A stretch of 34,692 bases of DNA from a virus: positions 1 to 34,692 of the IMG/VR virus record IMGVR_UViG_3300047388_000390; one strand, given 5' to 3'. Positions 1 through 6,773 of the stretch are shown here, in pieces. The position numbers and the translations under genes are program-made. The notes beneath the pieces were generated by a model that was given only the letters and a program-made list of their open reading frames with translations, was not told the origin of the DNA and ran no database searches. Position 1 is the stretch's first letter. The number at the start of each line of letters is the position of its first letter.

Positions 1-1
1 G

Positions 2-52
2 TCACGAGCCACCGCGGGAAATAAAAAGGTGCCGTTTTGCAGGGGTTTTCAT
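2..52 (-). CDS. possible 16-residue ORF at the window edge
   Basis: An ATG that overlaps the stop of the 86-residue gene by 4 nt (ATGA) opens a 16-codon frame ending in TGA at 4..2. A GTG overlaps that stop, so another gene may continue beyond the window. The peptide is basic and resembles nothing known to me. The only support is the 4-nt overlap pattern used throughout this genome, so it may not be expressed. It contains one copy of the 14-bp repeat also seen at 9137-9150. Confidence 0.2.
   Translation of the reverse strand: MKTPAKRHLFISRGGS
36..49. repeat. 14-bp direct repeat TTTGCAGGGGTTTT, copy 1
   Basis: The same 14 bases occur at 9137-9150, close to the 3' side of the integrase gene. 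The sequence resembles the variable/T-arm part of a tRNA 3' half, where tyrosine integrases often recombine. An attachment-core role is only a guess; a shared terminator fragment or chance are alternatives. Confidence 0.35.
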
Positions 53-309
53 GTCTCGCGTCTGGTTAGGGCTACCGCGAGTTCTTCACGTACGCCCCTC
101 GTGGCTTGACGGAGGAGCCCGGCGCCCCAGTCGGATGGCATCTCCCCGCCGGCGTCTCGGATCGCGTCGCGAACGAGTGCTGGCTTGATCTCGTCGTCGT
201 CGTCGCAGCCGTCAAGCATCACGACTATCCATTCGGCGAAGGCTTCGTGTCTCGTCATGGCCTCGGGTGTCATGGCGGCGAAGAACTCCTGGTTCGCTGG
301 AGTGATCAT
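49..309 (-). CDS. hypothetical acidic phage protein, 86 aa
   Basis: The frame starts at ATG 309, directly after the TAA of the upstream 28-residue gene (TAAATG), and has strong GC at third codon positions, so it is probably translated. The protein is mainly helical, with an acidic run (CDDDDE) around residues 35-40 and a basic C-terminal helix. There is no signal peptide, membrane segment or recognisable domain. It is among the last genes of the early leftward operon. I do not recognise its family. Confidence 0.6.
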   Translation of the reverse strand: MITPANQEFFAAMTPEAMTRHEAFAEWIVVMLDGCDDDDEIKPALVRDAIRDAGGEMPSDWGAGLLRQATRGVREELAVALTRRET

Positions 310-396
310 TTAGCCCCAGCCGTTGAAGTAGGCGAGCACGACGAAGACGGTGATGATGACCATGCAGACTTCGTTGATCGTTGGCCGCCAGGTCAC
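310..396 (-). CDS. 28-residue single-span membrane peptide
   Basis: A GTG start overlaps the TGA of the SAM-methyltransferase gene by 4 nt (GTGA) and the frame ends at TAA 312..310, immediately before the next ATG. After about ten polar residues comes a hydrophobic stretch (MVIITVFVVLAYF) long enough for a short transmembrane helix, then a Gly/Trp end. Perfect abutment on both sides argues that it is a real coupled gene. Function unknown; tiny membrane peptides of phages can modulate host membrane enzymes or exclude other phages, but nothing here shows which. Confidence 0.5.
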   Translation of the reverse strand: MTWRPTINEVCMVIITVFVVLAYFNGWG

Positions 397-1088
397 TCGG
401 CTGCGGGCTGCTCGGGTTGTGGGAGCGCGGCGCGTAAGTTCGCGACGATCGCGTCGATGTTCTCCTCGAACGCGCGGAGTTGTTCGTCGGCGGTCTGTAC
501 TGCAGCGCGTAGGCGTTCGTATTCGGCGTTGATGTCGGCTTGTGCGGCTTGTGGGATGAGTACGACGCCGATGCCGAAGCCGCCGGGCTCGGTGATCTCG
601 GTCGTGTCGTGGGCGGCGGTGAGCTCGGCCCATAGCGGCGCGACGTCGATGGAGGGGTCGCTGGTCTCGGTGATGTCGTGGAGGACGACGACGCTGCCGG
701 GTGCGGCGAGCGGGCTGTAGTGCCGCCAGTCGGCTCGGACGCTGGGGTCGTGGTGGTCGGCGTCGATGAAGATCCAGTCGTAGGGTGCGTGGCGGGCGGC
801 CCGGGTGGCGGTGTCGGGGTCGGTGCTGTCGCCGCTGATGACGTGGAGCTCGACGTCGGGGGTGGTCCAGTCGGGGTAGAGGTGGCGGTTGTCGGCGTGG
901 ATGTGGTGGTCGATGCTGACGATGACGGCGCCGGGCTGGGCGTTCTGGAGCCAGTGGTAGAGGGTGCCGCCGTGGTAGGTGCCGACCTCGAGGACGCGCC
1001 GTGGGTGGCGTTGGCGGTAGAGGTCGAGGAGCTGGTCGAACTCGCCTTGGTGTTGGAGGAGCGGGACGGGTGTTTCGATGGTGGTCAT
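393..1088 (-). CDS. class I SAM-dependent methyltransferase
   Basis: A 231-residue protein with a Rossmann-type SAM site: motif I VLEVGTYHGG at about residues 32-41, an acidic strand end SIDHH near 58-62, and a motif IV-like strand WIFIDADHHD around 104-113. It most resembles the Methyltransf_24 / cephalosporin-hydroxylase-like group acting on small molecules or sugars, and lacks the DPPY or PCQ motifs of DNA methylases. The last about 50 residues form a probable coiled coil plus a Pro/Glu tail. The start ATG overlaps the preceding glycosyltransferase stop (ATGA). Co-translation with a glycosyltransferase suggests methylation of a sugar or nucleotide-sugar, which is inference from context; substrate unknown. 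Confidence 0.75.
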   Translation of the reverse strand: MTTIETPVPLLQHQGEFDQLLDLYRQRHPRRVLEVGTYHGGTLYHWLQNAQPGAVIVSIDHHIHADNRHLYPDWTTPDVELHVISGDSTDPDTATRAARHAPYDWIFIDADHHDPSVRADWRHYSPLAAPGSVVVLHDITETSDPSIDVAPLWAELTAAHDTTEITEPGGFGIGVVLIPQAAQADINAEYERLRAAVQTADEQLRAFEENIDAIVANLRAALPQPEQPAAE

Positions 1089-1555
1089 CCTTTGGTGGCG
1101 ATCACGTCGTCGTGGAGGATGGGGGTGTCGCCGCGGAGCTCGATGGTCGAGGCGATGAAGTCGTAGTCGCCTTCATAGCGGTCGCCCCAGCGACCGAGTT
1201 TTCCGTGGGTGTTGGGGACGCAGAGCATGGATGTGTCGACGTACCCGATCTGGAGGGGCCATGCGGGGTGGACGACGCGGCCGTCGCTGTAGGCCATCGC
1301 GAAGAGGTGGACTCGGTCGGGCGCGTGAGCGACTTCTTCGCGGACGTATTCGAGGGCGCCTTTGAGGTGGTGGTCATCGTCGTCGATGAACATGAGGTGC
1401 GTGCCGTTGCAGCGAGGCAATGCGTTGTTGCGTGGGGTGTGGCCCCAGTCGCCGGTCGAGTCGCGGAGGATGAGGATCTCGTCGCCGTGCTCGAGCTGCG
1501 GGGTGAGCGCGCTGAGCGTTGTGGTGATGGTGGGGCGTCCGCTGGTGGCGATCAC
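1085..1555 (-). CDS. family 2-type glycosyltransferase, short
   Basis: A 156-residue protein with a GT-A beginning (VIATSGRPT, nucleotide-sugar binding), a helix with TPRNNAL, and a metal-binding acidic cluster IDDDD at residues 57-61 equivalent to DXD. Later conserved aromatic and acidic residues (GDYDF) fit the acceptor side. GT2 enzymes transfer a sugar from a nucleotide donor. The start is uncertain: residues TLSI encoded just upstream look like the natural first beta strand, but the only usable start codon I see is GTG 1555, 20 nt after the preceding stop and without a clear Shine-Dalgarno. It is shorter than usual (200-300 aa). Coupled to the SAM methyltransferase; probably a sugar-decoration pair. 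Confidence 0.72.
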   Translation of the reverse strand: MIATSGRPTITTTLSALTPQLEHGDEILILRDSTGDWGHTPRNNALPRCNGTHLMFIDDDDHHLKGALEYVREEVAHAPDRVHLFAMAYSDGRVVHPAWPLQIGYVDTSMLCVPNTHGKLGRWGDRYEGDYDFIASTIELRGDTPILHDDVIATKG

Positions 1556-1575
1556 GATGCTGAGGGTGACGGGGG

Positions 1576-2115
1576 CTACTGCTCGGCCTCGTCGTCGTCG
1601 TCGGTGTCGGGCTCGTCGGGCTCGGGCTCGTCGGGCTCCGGCTCGGGTTCGGCGACGGGCTCGACGGTCTCGGTCTCGGTCCTCAAGTTGGCCCCTTTCA
1701 GGGTTGCGGTTCCTGTCGTCGAGCGCCGGGGGCCCCCTGGACGCGTCGACGACCGAACACGGTCGCCGGGAACACTAGCGGGTTTTGCGGCGATTTCCTG
1801 CTCGGGCTCGGTGACGCCGATCCGGCCGGCCTGCTGCGCGATCTGGACGAACTCCCAGAAGTCGAGGCAGACGATCGGGCGGCGGTCGTTGTGGCCTGCA
1901 ACGACGCAGAGCCACGGCCTGTTTTCGCGGCGGCCGTTCGTGCGGGCCTGCGTGATCCACTGCGACAGGACCGGCGGGCCGAGCCGGCTCGAGCGCTTCA
2001 CTTCGACGGCGAAGGGGGTGTTGACGCAGTCGCTGACGCTGGCGCCGAGCGGGCCGGCGCGGCGTCCGCCGAGGGCGTTGCAGATGCGGCGCTCGAGATC
2101 CTTCCAAGCGGTCAT
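1576..2115 (-). CDS. Holliday-junction-resolvase-like nuclease with acidic tail
   Basis: A 179-residue protein whose first about 95 residues look like a small PD-(D/E)XK nuclease: WKDLERR start, a Gly/Arg-rich loop, then a Cys/Asp followed by FAVEVKRS (the ExK signature) and a Gln in SQWITQA. This matches phage resolvases related to archaeal Hjc, which cut branched DNA after recombination. From about residue 150 the protein becomes a repetitive Glu/Pro/Asp tail ending in DDDDEAEQ, unusual for the family. ATG 2115 overlaps the previous stop (ATGA). Location next to RecT/exonuclease and replication genes supports a role in recombination or resolving DNA before packaging. VRR-NUC-type nuclease is an alternative. 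Confidence 0.65.
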   Translation of the reverse strand: MTAWKDLERRICNALGGRRAGPLGASVSDCVNTPFAVEVKRSSRLGPPVLSQWITQARTNGRRENRPWLCVVAGHNDRRPIVCLDFWEFVQIAQQAGRIGVTEPEQEIAAKPASVPGDRVRSSTRPGGPRRSTTGTATLKGANLRTETETVEPVAEPEPEPDEPEPDEPDTDDDDEAEQ

Positions 2116-2384
2116 CGGCGTTGTTTCTGGCGTTCGAGTGTGTTGACGATCGCCTTGACGTACTCCTCGGCGGTCATGGTTCGGGTTTCGCCGTCTGGGT
2201 CGCCGGTCCAGACCTGGAGGGCGATTGGGCCGCATGCCTCGGCGAGTCTTTCGGCGCGGCTGGGTTCGGGTGCGAATCCTGTGCCGTCGCAGATTTCGCA
2301 TCCTTCGTAGCCGCAGTCGGGGCATGGTGGGCGGTAGTTCGGTTCGTAGGCGGCGTCGGTTGCTGTGGGCGGCGGGTTACGCAT
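2112..2384 (-). CDS. zinc-ribbon protein, 90 aa
   Basis: Residues 20-37 contain four cysteines as CPDCGYEGCEICDGTGF, close to the DnaJ-type CxxCxGxG zinc-binding pattern, so the protein probably binds one zinc. The remainder is helical and charged, ending in a basic KQKRR-like tail. It starts 8 nt inside the end of the DnaD-like gene and its stop overlaps the resolvase start, so the three are co-translated. Likely role is nucleic-acid binding or adaptor; no enzymatic motif is visible. Confidence 0.6.
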   Translation of the reverse strand: MRNPPPTATDAAYEPNYRPPCPDCGYEGCEICDGTGFAPEPSRAERLAEACGPIALQVWTGDPDGETRTMTAEEYVKAIVNTLERQKQRR

Positions 2385-3015
2385 ATTGGCCGGCCCTCTC
2401 TAGTTGCCTGAGTGTGCCGATGAGGTAGCTGATTTCGGTGCCGCGGAGCCGTTTGTTGTTGGCGGCTTCGTGTGTGGCCTCGAGCGCGTTTCGGAACGCG
2501 GCTTCGGGGAGCCCTCGACGTGCGAACGACGCGAGGACTTGTGGGGTGCGGTCGTCGGCGCCTTTGAGCGTGACGAGCTGTGAGAGCAGGTCGGCGGGGA
2601 GCTGCCGGGGTTTGCTCTTGTGATTGCTGAGAGCAGATTCGGTGTCGTAGCTAGCTACGGCTGTAGGAAGACCTGCTCTTAACACTCTCTTCTGTTTTTC
2701 TGTTGCTGTTCTGTTCTGGGCTAGCGTGGTGCTAGCAACAAGGTCGATGAATCCCGCATTGTTGAGCGATTCCAGTGTGTGCGAGGAGACCCTGAGGTTG
2801 AGTCGAGCGGAGAGCGAGCGTGTGTCGAGACGGAGTTGACGGCCGCTCGAGGCGTACGCGAGCCAGAGGCCGTGGAGTACGGCGCGCTGGTGCCCTGTGA
2901 GGTTGCGGTATGCGTCGTCGTGGAGCAGCCGTGTGTAGGTCCGGATCCAGATCGGGTCGCGGTCCTTGTAGTGCTGGAACTTGTCCCAGTCGCGCACGAC
3001 TACCCACCCATCCAT
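2377..3015 (-). CDS. DnaD-like / phage replisome-organizer-type replication protein
   Basis: A 212-residue protein. The N-terminal about 100 residues have the pattern of phage replication initiators with a winged-helix DNA-binding domain (VVRDWDKFQHYKDRDPIWIRTYTRLL, then a helical segment ending TLESLNNAGFIDLV as the recognition helix and wing). A Ser/Lys-rich linker follows, then a helical C-terminal domain. It lies between recombination genes and zinc-ribbon/resolvase genes, as expected for an origin-binding or helicase-loading factor. No helicase, primase or polymerase is seen nearby. The start ATG 3015 follows the RecT stop by 1 nt. Confidence 0.6.
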   Translation of the reverse strand: MDGWVVVRDWDKFQHYKDRDPIWIRTYTRLLHDDAYRNLTGHQRAVLHGLWLAYASSGRQLRLDTRSLSARLNLRVSSHTLESLNNAGFIDLVASTTLAQNRTATEKQKRVLRAGLPTAVASYDTESALSNHKSKPRQLPADLLSQLVTLKGADDRTPQVLASFARRGLPEAAFRNALEATHEAANNKRLRGTEISYLIGTLRQLERAGQYA

Positions 3016-3016
3016 G

Positions 3017-4009
3017 TCACGGCACGTCGGGCTCGTCGGTGAGCTCCTCGAGGGCGTTGATGGTGGCTTGCTCCTCGGGTGTGAGCTGCTGCCATCTGGT
3101 GAGGGCTTCGATGACTTTTCCGGCTTCGCTGATGGTGAGCTCGTTCGAGGTTTGGATGGTGCGGCCGATCGTTTTGATGGTGTAGGCGAGCCGGTCTTCT
3201 CGGTTGTCGATGCCGATGTCGCGCATGAGCGCGAATATTTGGCGTTGCTGGGCGCCGGTCATGGCGGGTTCGTCTGGGATTTCGGGCTTAGGCTGGGTGT
3301 CCGGTGGTGGGAGTGGTTCCGGCGCCTGGGCGCCGCCGCTGGGGGATGGGGAGCTTGGCGGCGGCGCGGGCGCCGGTTCTGTGGCCGGTGCGCGTTTCCG
3401 GCGGGTCGCCGGGCGCTTCGGCCTCTCGGTCTCGAGCTGGACGGTGGGCGTGACGCCGTTGTCGGGTTCGCCTTCGAGCTCTTCGACGGCTGCCATGCCG
3501 CCGATGACGTCGGCGAACATCGCGCGGGCGAGGGCTGCGCTGGCGCGTGCGCGGAGCATCTCGGCGGGGTAGCGCTGATAGTTGTGTTGTCCGGCGAGCC
3601 CGGCGCGTTTGGCGTCGTCGAGGGTCCAGGTGATGCGGGCGATGCGGTCGGAGCCGCGGCGTCGGCCGGCGGCGATCGCGCGGGTGATGGTGGATTCCTC
3701 GAACCAGAGCTCGTGGCCGGCGGCGAGGATGAGTGAGCGTTGCCCTTCGGCGAGCATCGCGGGTTTGCCTTTGATGTGGGCGACCATCGCGAGGGCGCGC
3801 ATGGGTTCGAGGCCGACCTCTTCGCCGTAGAGGATGGCGGCGGTGATCGCTTCGGGGCGGTTGCGGAGGGCGTCGGGGACGAATTCGGTGCCACCGATGT
3901 AGGCGGCGATCTCGGCGGCGGCGCGCAGCCGGGTGACCCACGTTTGGGCGCGTTGGTCGAGCTCGATGGCGGGGAGCCGCTCGGGGGGCTCGTAGGGTGT
4001 GATGGTCAT
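3017..4009 (-). CDS. recT: RecT-like single-strand annealing protein
   Basis: A 330-residue protein. Residues about 45-175 contain the RecT core seen in actinophage proteins: FVPDALRNRPEAITAAILYG, EEVGLEPMRAL, HIKGKPAMLAEGQ and a following beta-rich DNA-binding region; then a long Pro/Ala/Ser linker (about 195-250) and a charged C-terminal helical part (TGAQQRQIFALMRDIGI) like the C-terminal module of many phage RecT/Bet proteins. RecT anneals complementary strands and pairs with a 5'-3' exonuclease. The exonuclease gene lies immediately upstream with ATGA overlap, the classic exo-annealase pair. Symbol given by family resemblance only. Confidence 0.72.
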   Translation of the reverse strand: MTITPYEPPERLPAIELDQRAQTWVTRLRAAAEIAAYIGGTEFVPDALRNRPEAITAAILYGEEVGLEPMRALAMVAHIKGKPAMLAEGQRSLILAAGHELWFEESTITRAIAAGRRRGSDRIARITWTLDDAKRAGLAGQHNYQRYPAEMLRARASAALARAMFADVIGGMAAVEELEGEPDNGVTPTVQLETERPKRPATRRKRAPATEPAPAPPPSSPSPSGGAQAPEPLPPPDTQPKPEIPDEPAMTGAQQRQIFALMRDIGIDNREDRLAYTIKTIGRTIQTSNELTISEAGKVIEALTRWQQLTPEEQATINALEELTDEPDVP

Positions 4010-4776
4010 GCGGCCTCTTCTCGTTCTGGTGGCTGGATGATTTCGCCGATCCAGTGCTCGCGGGGTTCTGCGCGAAACTGGGCGACGGCTTGGACGGCGC
4101 CGAACGCGGCGAACGCCTGGGGGCCCGCCTGGATTTCGACGAGGTCGTAGCCGTCGGCGCGGAGCCAGACGACACCGGTTTGGTCGACGCGGGGCATGGC
4201 TCGTTCCTGGTGGCCGTCGAGCCAGAACTCGGCGTACCTGTAGGCGGCGAGCTGCAGCGCGACCTCGGGCCAGGGTTCGCCCTTGGAGGTTTTCCAGTCG
4301 AGGAGCCAGCGGTGGCCGTCGTTGAGGTCTGCGACGAGGTCGACGGTGCCGCCGTACATGAACTCGCGGCTGAAGACGGGGGCTTCGACGAGGAGCTCGG
4401 TGGGCTGCCAGTCTGTGACGAACTGGAGGTACGCGTCGACGTGGCCGATGAGTGGTTCGGGGACGTCGATTTCCTCGCCGGCCTGGAGCCGCTGGGCGAG
4501 GTCGTGGACGGCGGTGCCGCGGACAGTGGCGGCGCTCGTGACCTCGTAGCGGGCTTTCTCGATCCGGCGGAGCCGGTCGGCGCTCCCGAGCTCGGTGAGC
4601 TCCGCCCAGTGGTCGACGGCGTAGCCGGCGGCGACACGGCCTGCCCAGTCGACGAGGGCGGGTTTGGGGTAGCCCTCGCTGAGGCAGCGGGTGACGCCGT
4701 CGACGGGGGCGCCGTCCAGCAGGTAGCTGTGGCCTTTGCCGCGGTTGATGCGCCTGGTGGCGGGCTCAGCGGTCAT
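4006..4776 (-). CDS. RecB-family (PD-(D/E)XK) exonuclease
   Basis: A 256-residue protein with all elements of the RecB/Cas4/lambda-exo nuclease fold: RGTAVH at 86-91 (the GxxxH helix), GGTVDLVAD at 142-150 with the metal-binding Asp at 146, LLDWKTSKG with Asp160 and Lys162, and a QLAAYRYA motif at 175-182 (QxxxY). These enzymes resect double-stranded DNA ends 5' to 3'. The gene directly precedes, and overlaps by 4 nt, the RecT-like gene, supporting a RecE/RecT-type recombination system. No cysteine cluster is present, so it is not an iron-sulfur Cas4. Confidence 0.8.
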   Translation of the reverse strand: MTAEPATRRINRGKGHSYLLDGAPVDGVTRCLSEGYPKPALVDWAGRVAAGYAVDHWAELTELGSADRLRRIEKARYEVTSAATVRGTAVHDLAQRLQAGEEIDVPEPLIGHVDAYLQFVTDWQPTELLVEAPVFSREFMYGGTVDLVADLNDGHRWLLDWKTSKGEPWPEVALQLAAYRYAEFWLDGHQERAMPRVDQTGVVWLRADGYDLVEIQAGPQAFAAFGAVQAVAQFRAEPREHWIGEIIQPPEREEAA

Positions 4777-4782
4777 CGGCGT

Positions 4783-5109
4783 TCAGCAGCCGTCGTAGGG
4801 GCACCACGCCGAGCAGCCGACGTGCCGCCAGAGCAGCCAGGCGCGGTAGTCCTGCTCTGCTTCGGTGGCGCTGCCGGCGTCGCCGCTGCCGCCCATCGCG
4901 CGCCACGTCCCGCCCTCGAACTGCCACTTGCCTCCGGGGATGTGAACCTGGCCGCGTGACTCGCGGTAGACGACGCAGCGAACCGTGGCGGATTGCAGCC
5001 AGCTAGTCGGAGGGTCCGGCCAGCGTTTCGGGGAGGCTTTCGCGGTGACCGCGACAGCGAGCAGAAGCAAATACAAACCGAAAATGGATGTGGCTGTTGC
5101 ACGCTTCAG
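4783..5109 (-). CDS. secreted Rpf/transglycosylase-like protein, probable CTG start
   Basis: The C-terminal about 68 residues match the resuscitation-promoting-factor/transglycosylase-like fold: VRCVVYRESRG with the putative catalytic Glu (residue 50 from the CTG start), GKWQFEGGTWRAMGG, an acidic helix with a QD pair, and a Cys/Trp/Pro-rich end (CSAWCPYDGC). This domain cleaves peptidoglycan glycan strands. If CTG 5109 is the start, the N-terminus begins MKRATATSIFGLYLLLLAVA, an ideal signal sequence, preceded by GGGAAGG; a TTG at 5076 is the conservative alternative, giving 97 aa but no charged n-region. At 108 aa it is a minimal single-domain form. It lies outside the lysis cassette, next to recombination genes, so it may act early or in lysogens. 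Confidence 0.65.
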   Translation of the reverse strand: MKRATATSIFGLYLLLLAVAVTAKASPKRWPDPPTSWLQSATVRCVVYRESRGQVHIPGGKWQFEGGTWRAMGGSGDAGSATEAEQDYRAWLLWRHVGCSAWCPYDGC

Positions 5110-5166
5110 ATCACCTTCCCTTTCATGCGTTTTGGTGGCCTCGCGCGTTTTGCGCGGCGTTCAGTT

Positions 5167-5231
5167 GCGGGCGGCCCGACTGCGGCAAGACCGGGCCGCC
5201 CGCTCTCTCGGCGGGCGCTGGAAAGCCCGCC
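5167..5231. terminator. two strong tandem hairpins in the dcm/Rpf intergenic region
   Basis: Arms GCGGGCGGCCCG (5167-5178) and its exact complement (5192-5203) enclose a 13-nt loop; then GGCGGGC (5210-5216) and GCCCGCC (5225-5231) enclose 8 nt. Neither is followed by a good T-run on either strand, so these could be weak intrinsic terminators, RNA-stability elements or an insulator. They lie between the plus-strand 45-residue gene and the Rpf-like gene. Confidence 0.45.
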
Positions 5232-5251
5232 AAGCTGGTCATGAGAGGTGT

Positions 5252-5268
5252 GCCATAATGGATCGGCA
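5252..5268 (+). promoter_or_regulatory. candidate extended -10 promoter, leaderless start
   Basis: TGCCATAAT (extended -10, CATAAT at 5254-5259) sits 8 nt before ATG 5268. Transcription would begin at about the start codon itself, as in actinobacterial leaderless mRNAs. No good -35 is visible, which is acceptable with an extended -10. Confidence 0.4.
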
Positions 5269-5405
5269 TGCAAATCGTGATCAAGCCACCGAAGCCTTGG
5301 AGAAGACCGCGTGACTGGTGGCGTGTGCGGCGGTCTAAAAACGCTGCCGTGATCGAGATCGATCGACGGAACGCTAAGCCGACCAACCCGGTGTTTCGCG
5401 GGTAA
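5268..5405 (+). CDS. 45-residue basic protein on the opposite strand
   Basis: An ATG frame of 45 codons, beginning MQIVIKPPKPWRRPRDWWRV and ending in a Pro/Phe/Arg/Gly tail before TAA. It is strongly cationic and Trp/Pro-rich, with composition far from random frames, and it fills the only leftover space between dcm and the hairpins. It is the only plus-strand gene in the early region and has its own promoter-like sequence. The family is unknown; small basic phage proteins often bind DNA, RNA polymerase or other host targets, but this is not shown here. An overlapping alternative frame from ATG 5258 encodes an 18-residue peptide and looks less protein-like. Confidence 0.5.
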   Translation: MQIVIKPPKPWRRPRDWWRVRRSKNAAVIEIDRRNAKPTNPVFRG

Positions 5406-5427
5406 CCCTGACTCGATCTCAGAAGGG

Positions 5428-6669
5428 TCATCCGGCCTCCATGAGTCGTCGGCCGATCCATTCGGCGACGGTGGATGTGACGGCGTCACCGAGCGCGGCG
5501 TAGCGTCGGCTGTCGGGTGTCCCTCCGAGGTCCGTCCAACCGTCGGGGAGCGCCTGGAGGCGCTCGCACTCGGTCGGGGTGAGACGGCGAACGGAGGCGC
5601 CTGCGACGTGCGGGATCGAGTTGATCGAGCGCCCGCGGTCGGTTCCCATGCCGCCGGCCTGGAGCGCCATCGCCACCTCATCCTCGGTGGAGTTGCGAAA
5701 GTCCACCGAGACGAGGTTCGGGTCGTCTTCGCTGCGTCTGCCGACCCCGTCGTTGCCACCGCCGAGCGGCCCTGCGATGTAGTTCGTGTTGTGACCTTGG
5801 CCGACACCACCGGGGTCTTTCCGGAGCGCGTAGGCGACGAGGTTGACGTCGTCTTCCTGCCGCCGTCCGGGTTGGTTGACGCCCTGGCCGATCGCGGATC
5901 CCTTCGTCAGCGGCGCAGCGATCAAAGCTGTCCTGTCTGGGTTGGCGTCCCAGCCGCGGTCGCCGCCAACGCTTGCTCCAAGTGTCGGGGCAACATCCGG
6001 CCCCGCTTCTCCGCGCGTCGCAGGATGCCGGTCGCAGCGCGTGCCGACAGCGAGTACCTGGCCGCAACGTTCTGCGGCGGCTCGAGGATCGCCGACAGCG
6101 AGGGCTCCGAGGATGAACACCCTTCTTCGTCGCTGCGGCACTCCGAAGTAACGGCTGTCGAGAACCCGCCATCCCACGCCGTACCCGATGTCGGCCAGCG
6201 TTCCAAGCACGACTCCGAAGTCCCGACCGCCGTTCGAGCTGAGGAGCCCGGGTACGTTCTCGACGAGTAGCCATCGGGGTCGAAGAGCGTCAGCGACCCG
6301 GGCGAACTCGTGGAAGAGCCCGGAGCGGCTGCCGGCGAGCCCTCGTCGTTGCCCGGCGACGCTAAGGTCCTGGCAGGGGAAGCCTCCGCAGAGGAGGTCA
6401 GAACGAGCGTCGCCGTTCTCGGCCCATGCCCGGCCGCGTCCACTGTCGGAGCCACTGAACTCTCTGCCCACGACTCCGGGCTCGGGTCGTCCTCGCCCGC
6501 CCGTCGCAACTTCGCGTACGTCCTCGTAGACGGGCACGCCGGGCCAGCGGGCGGCGAGGATGGCTCGCCGATACGGGTCGGACTCGCAGAAGAACAGATG
6601 GCGGTGTCCGGCCCGGTGGAGTCCGTGGTCGAGTCCGCCGATCCCGCTGAAGAGCGATCCGACATTCAC
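5428..6669 (-). CDS. dcm: C5-cytosine-specific DNA methyltransferase
   Basis: A 413-residue enzyme with the ordered motifs of m5C methylases: motif I LFSGIGGLD (6-14), motif IV GGFPCQDLS with catalytic Cys99, motif VI ENVPG (137-141), motif VIII QRRRRVF (179-185), a long target-recognition region (about 195-365), then RRLTPTECERLQALPDGW and LGDAVTS for motifs IX-X. It transfers methyl from SAM to cytosine C5. GTG 6669 is preceded by GGGAGGA. No cognate restriction endonuclease is visible, so it probably protects phage DNA from host restriction. The target region is rich in Gly/Asp/Arg and gives no specificity clue. Symbol by family. Confidence 0.88.
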   Translation of the reverse strand: MNVGSLFSGIGGLDHGLHRAGHRHLFFCESDPYRRAILAARWPGVPVYEDVREVATGGRGRPEPGVVGREFSGSDSGRGRAWAENGDARSDLLCGGFPCQDLSVAGQRRGLAGSRSGLFHEFARVADALRPRWLLVENVPGLLSSNGGRDFGVVLGTLADIGYGVGWRVLDSRYFGVPQRRRRVFILGALAVGDPRAAAERCGQVLAVGTRCDRHPATRGEAGPDVAPTLGASVGGDRGWDANPDRTALIAAPLTKGSAIGQGVNQPGRRQEDDVNLVAYALRKDPGGVGQGHNTNYIAGPLGGGNDGVGRRSEDDPNLVSVDFRNSTEDEVAMALQAGGMGTDRGRSINSIPHVAGASVRRLTPTECERLQALPDGWTDLGGTPDSRRYAALGDAVTSTVAEWIGRRLMEAG

Positions 6670-6773
6670 CGTTCCTCCCGGTAGAGCTCGAGCAGCTCAA
6701 GGATGTCCTTCCAGAGCTCGTTCATGACCGCGCCGATCGCGACGCCGACGACGAGCAGGAGCGCGGCGGTCAC
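6666..6773 (-). CDS. 35-residue single-span membrane protein
   Basis: GTG 6773 overlaps the stop of the 23-residue membrane peptide (GTGA), and the TGA overlaps the dcm start. The sequence is a hydrophobic helix (AALLLVVGVAIGAVM) followed by an acidic amphipathic helix (LWKDILELLELYREER), a typical small membrane-anchored protein. Its 3' end contains GGGAGGA, the ribosome-binding site for dcm, so translation of this gene probably drives dcm. Function unknown. Confidence 0.5.
   Translation of the reverse strand: MTAALLLVVGVAIGAVMNELWKDILELLELYREER

Noticed and set aside
3288-4637. 449-codon Ser/Pro/Arg-rich minus-strand frame over recT and the exonuclease
   Set aside because: It is a shadow frame; the RecT and RecB-family motifs lie in the other frames and the composition is typical of antiphase GC-rich reading.
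4006-4776. Cas4 adaptation nuclease
   Set aside because: The PD-(D/E)XK core is present but the iron-sulfur cysteines are missing and the partner is a RecT-like protein, so a RecE-type exonuclease is the better call.
5110-5461. Minus-strand gene upstream of the Rpf-like gene
   Set aside because: Frames there cross the strong hairpins and have no protein-like features; the plus-strand 45-codon frame explains the space better.
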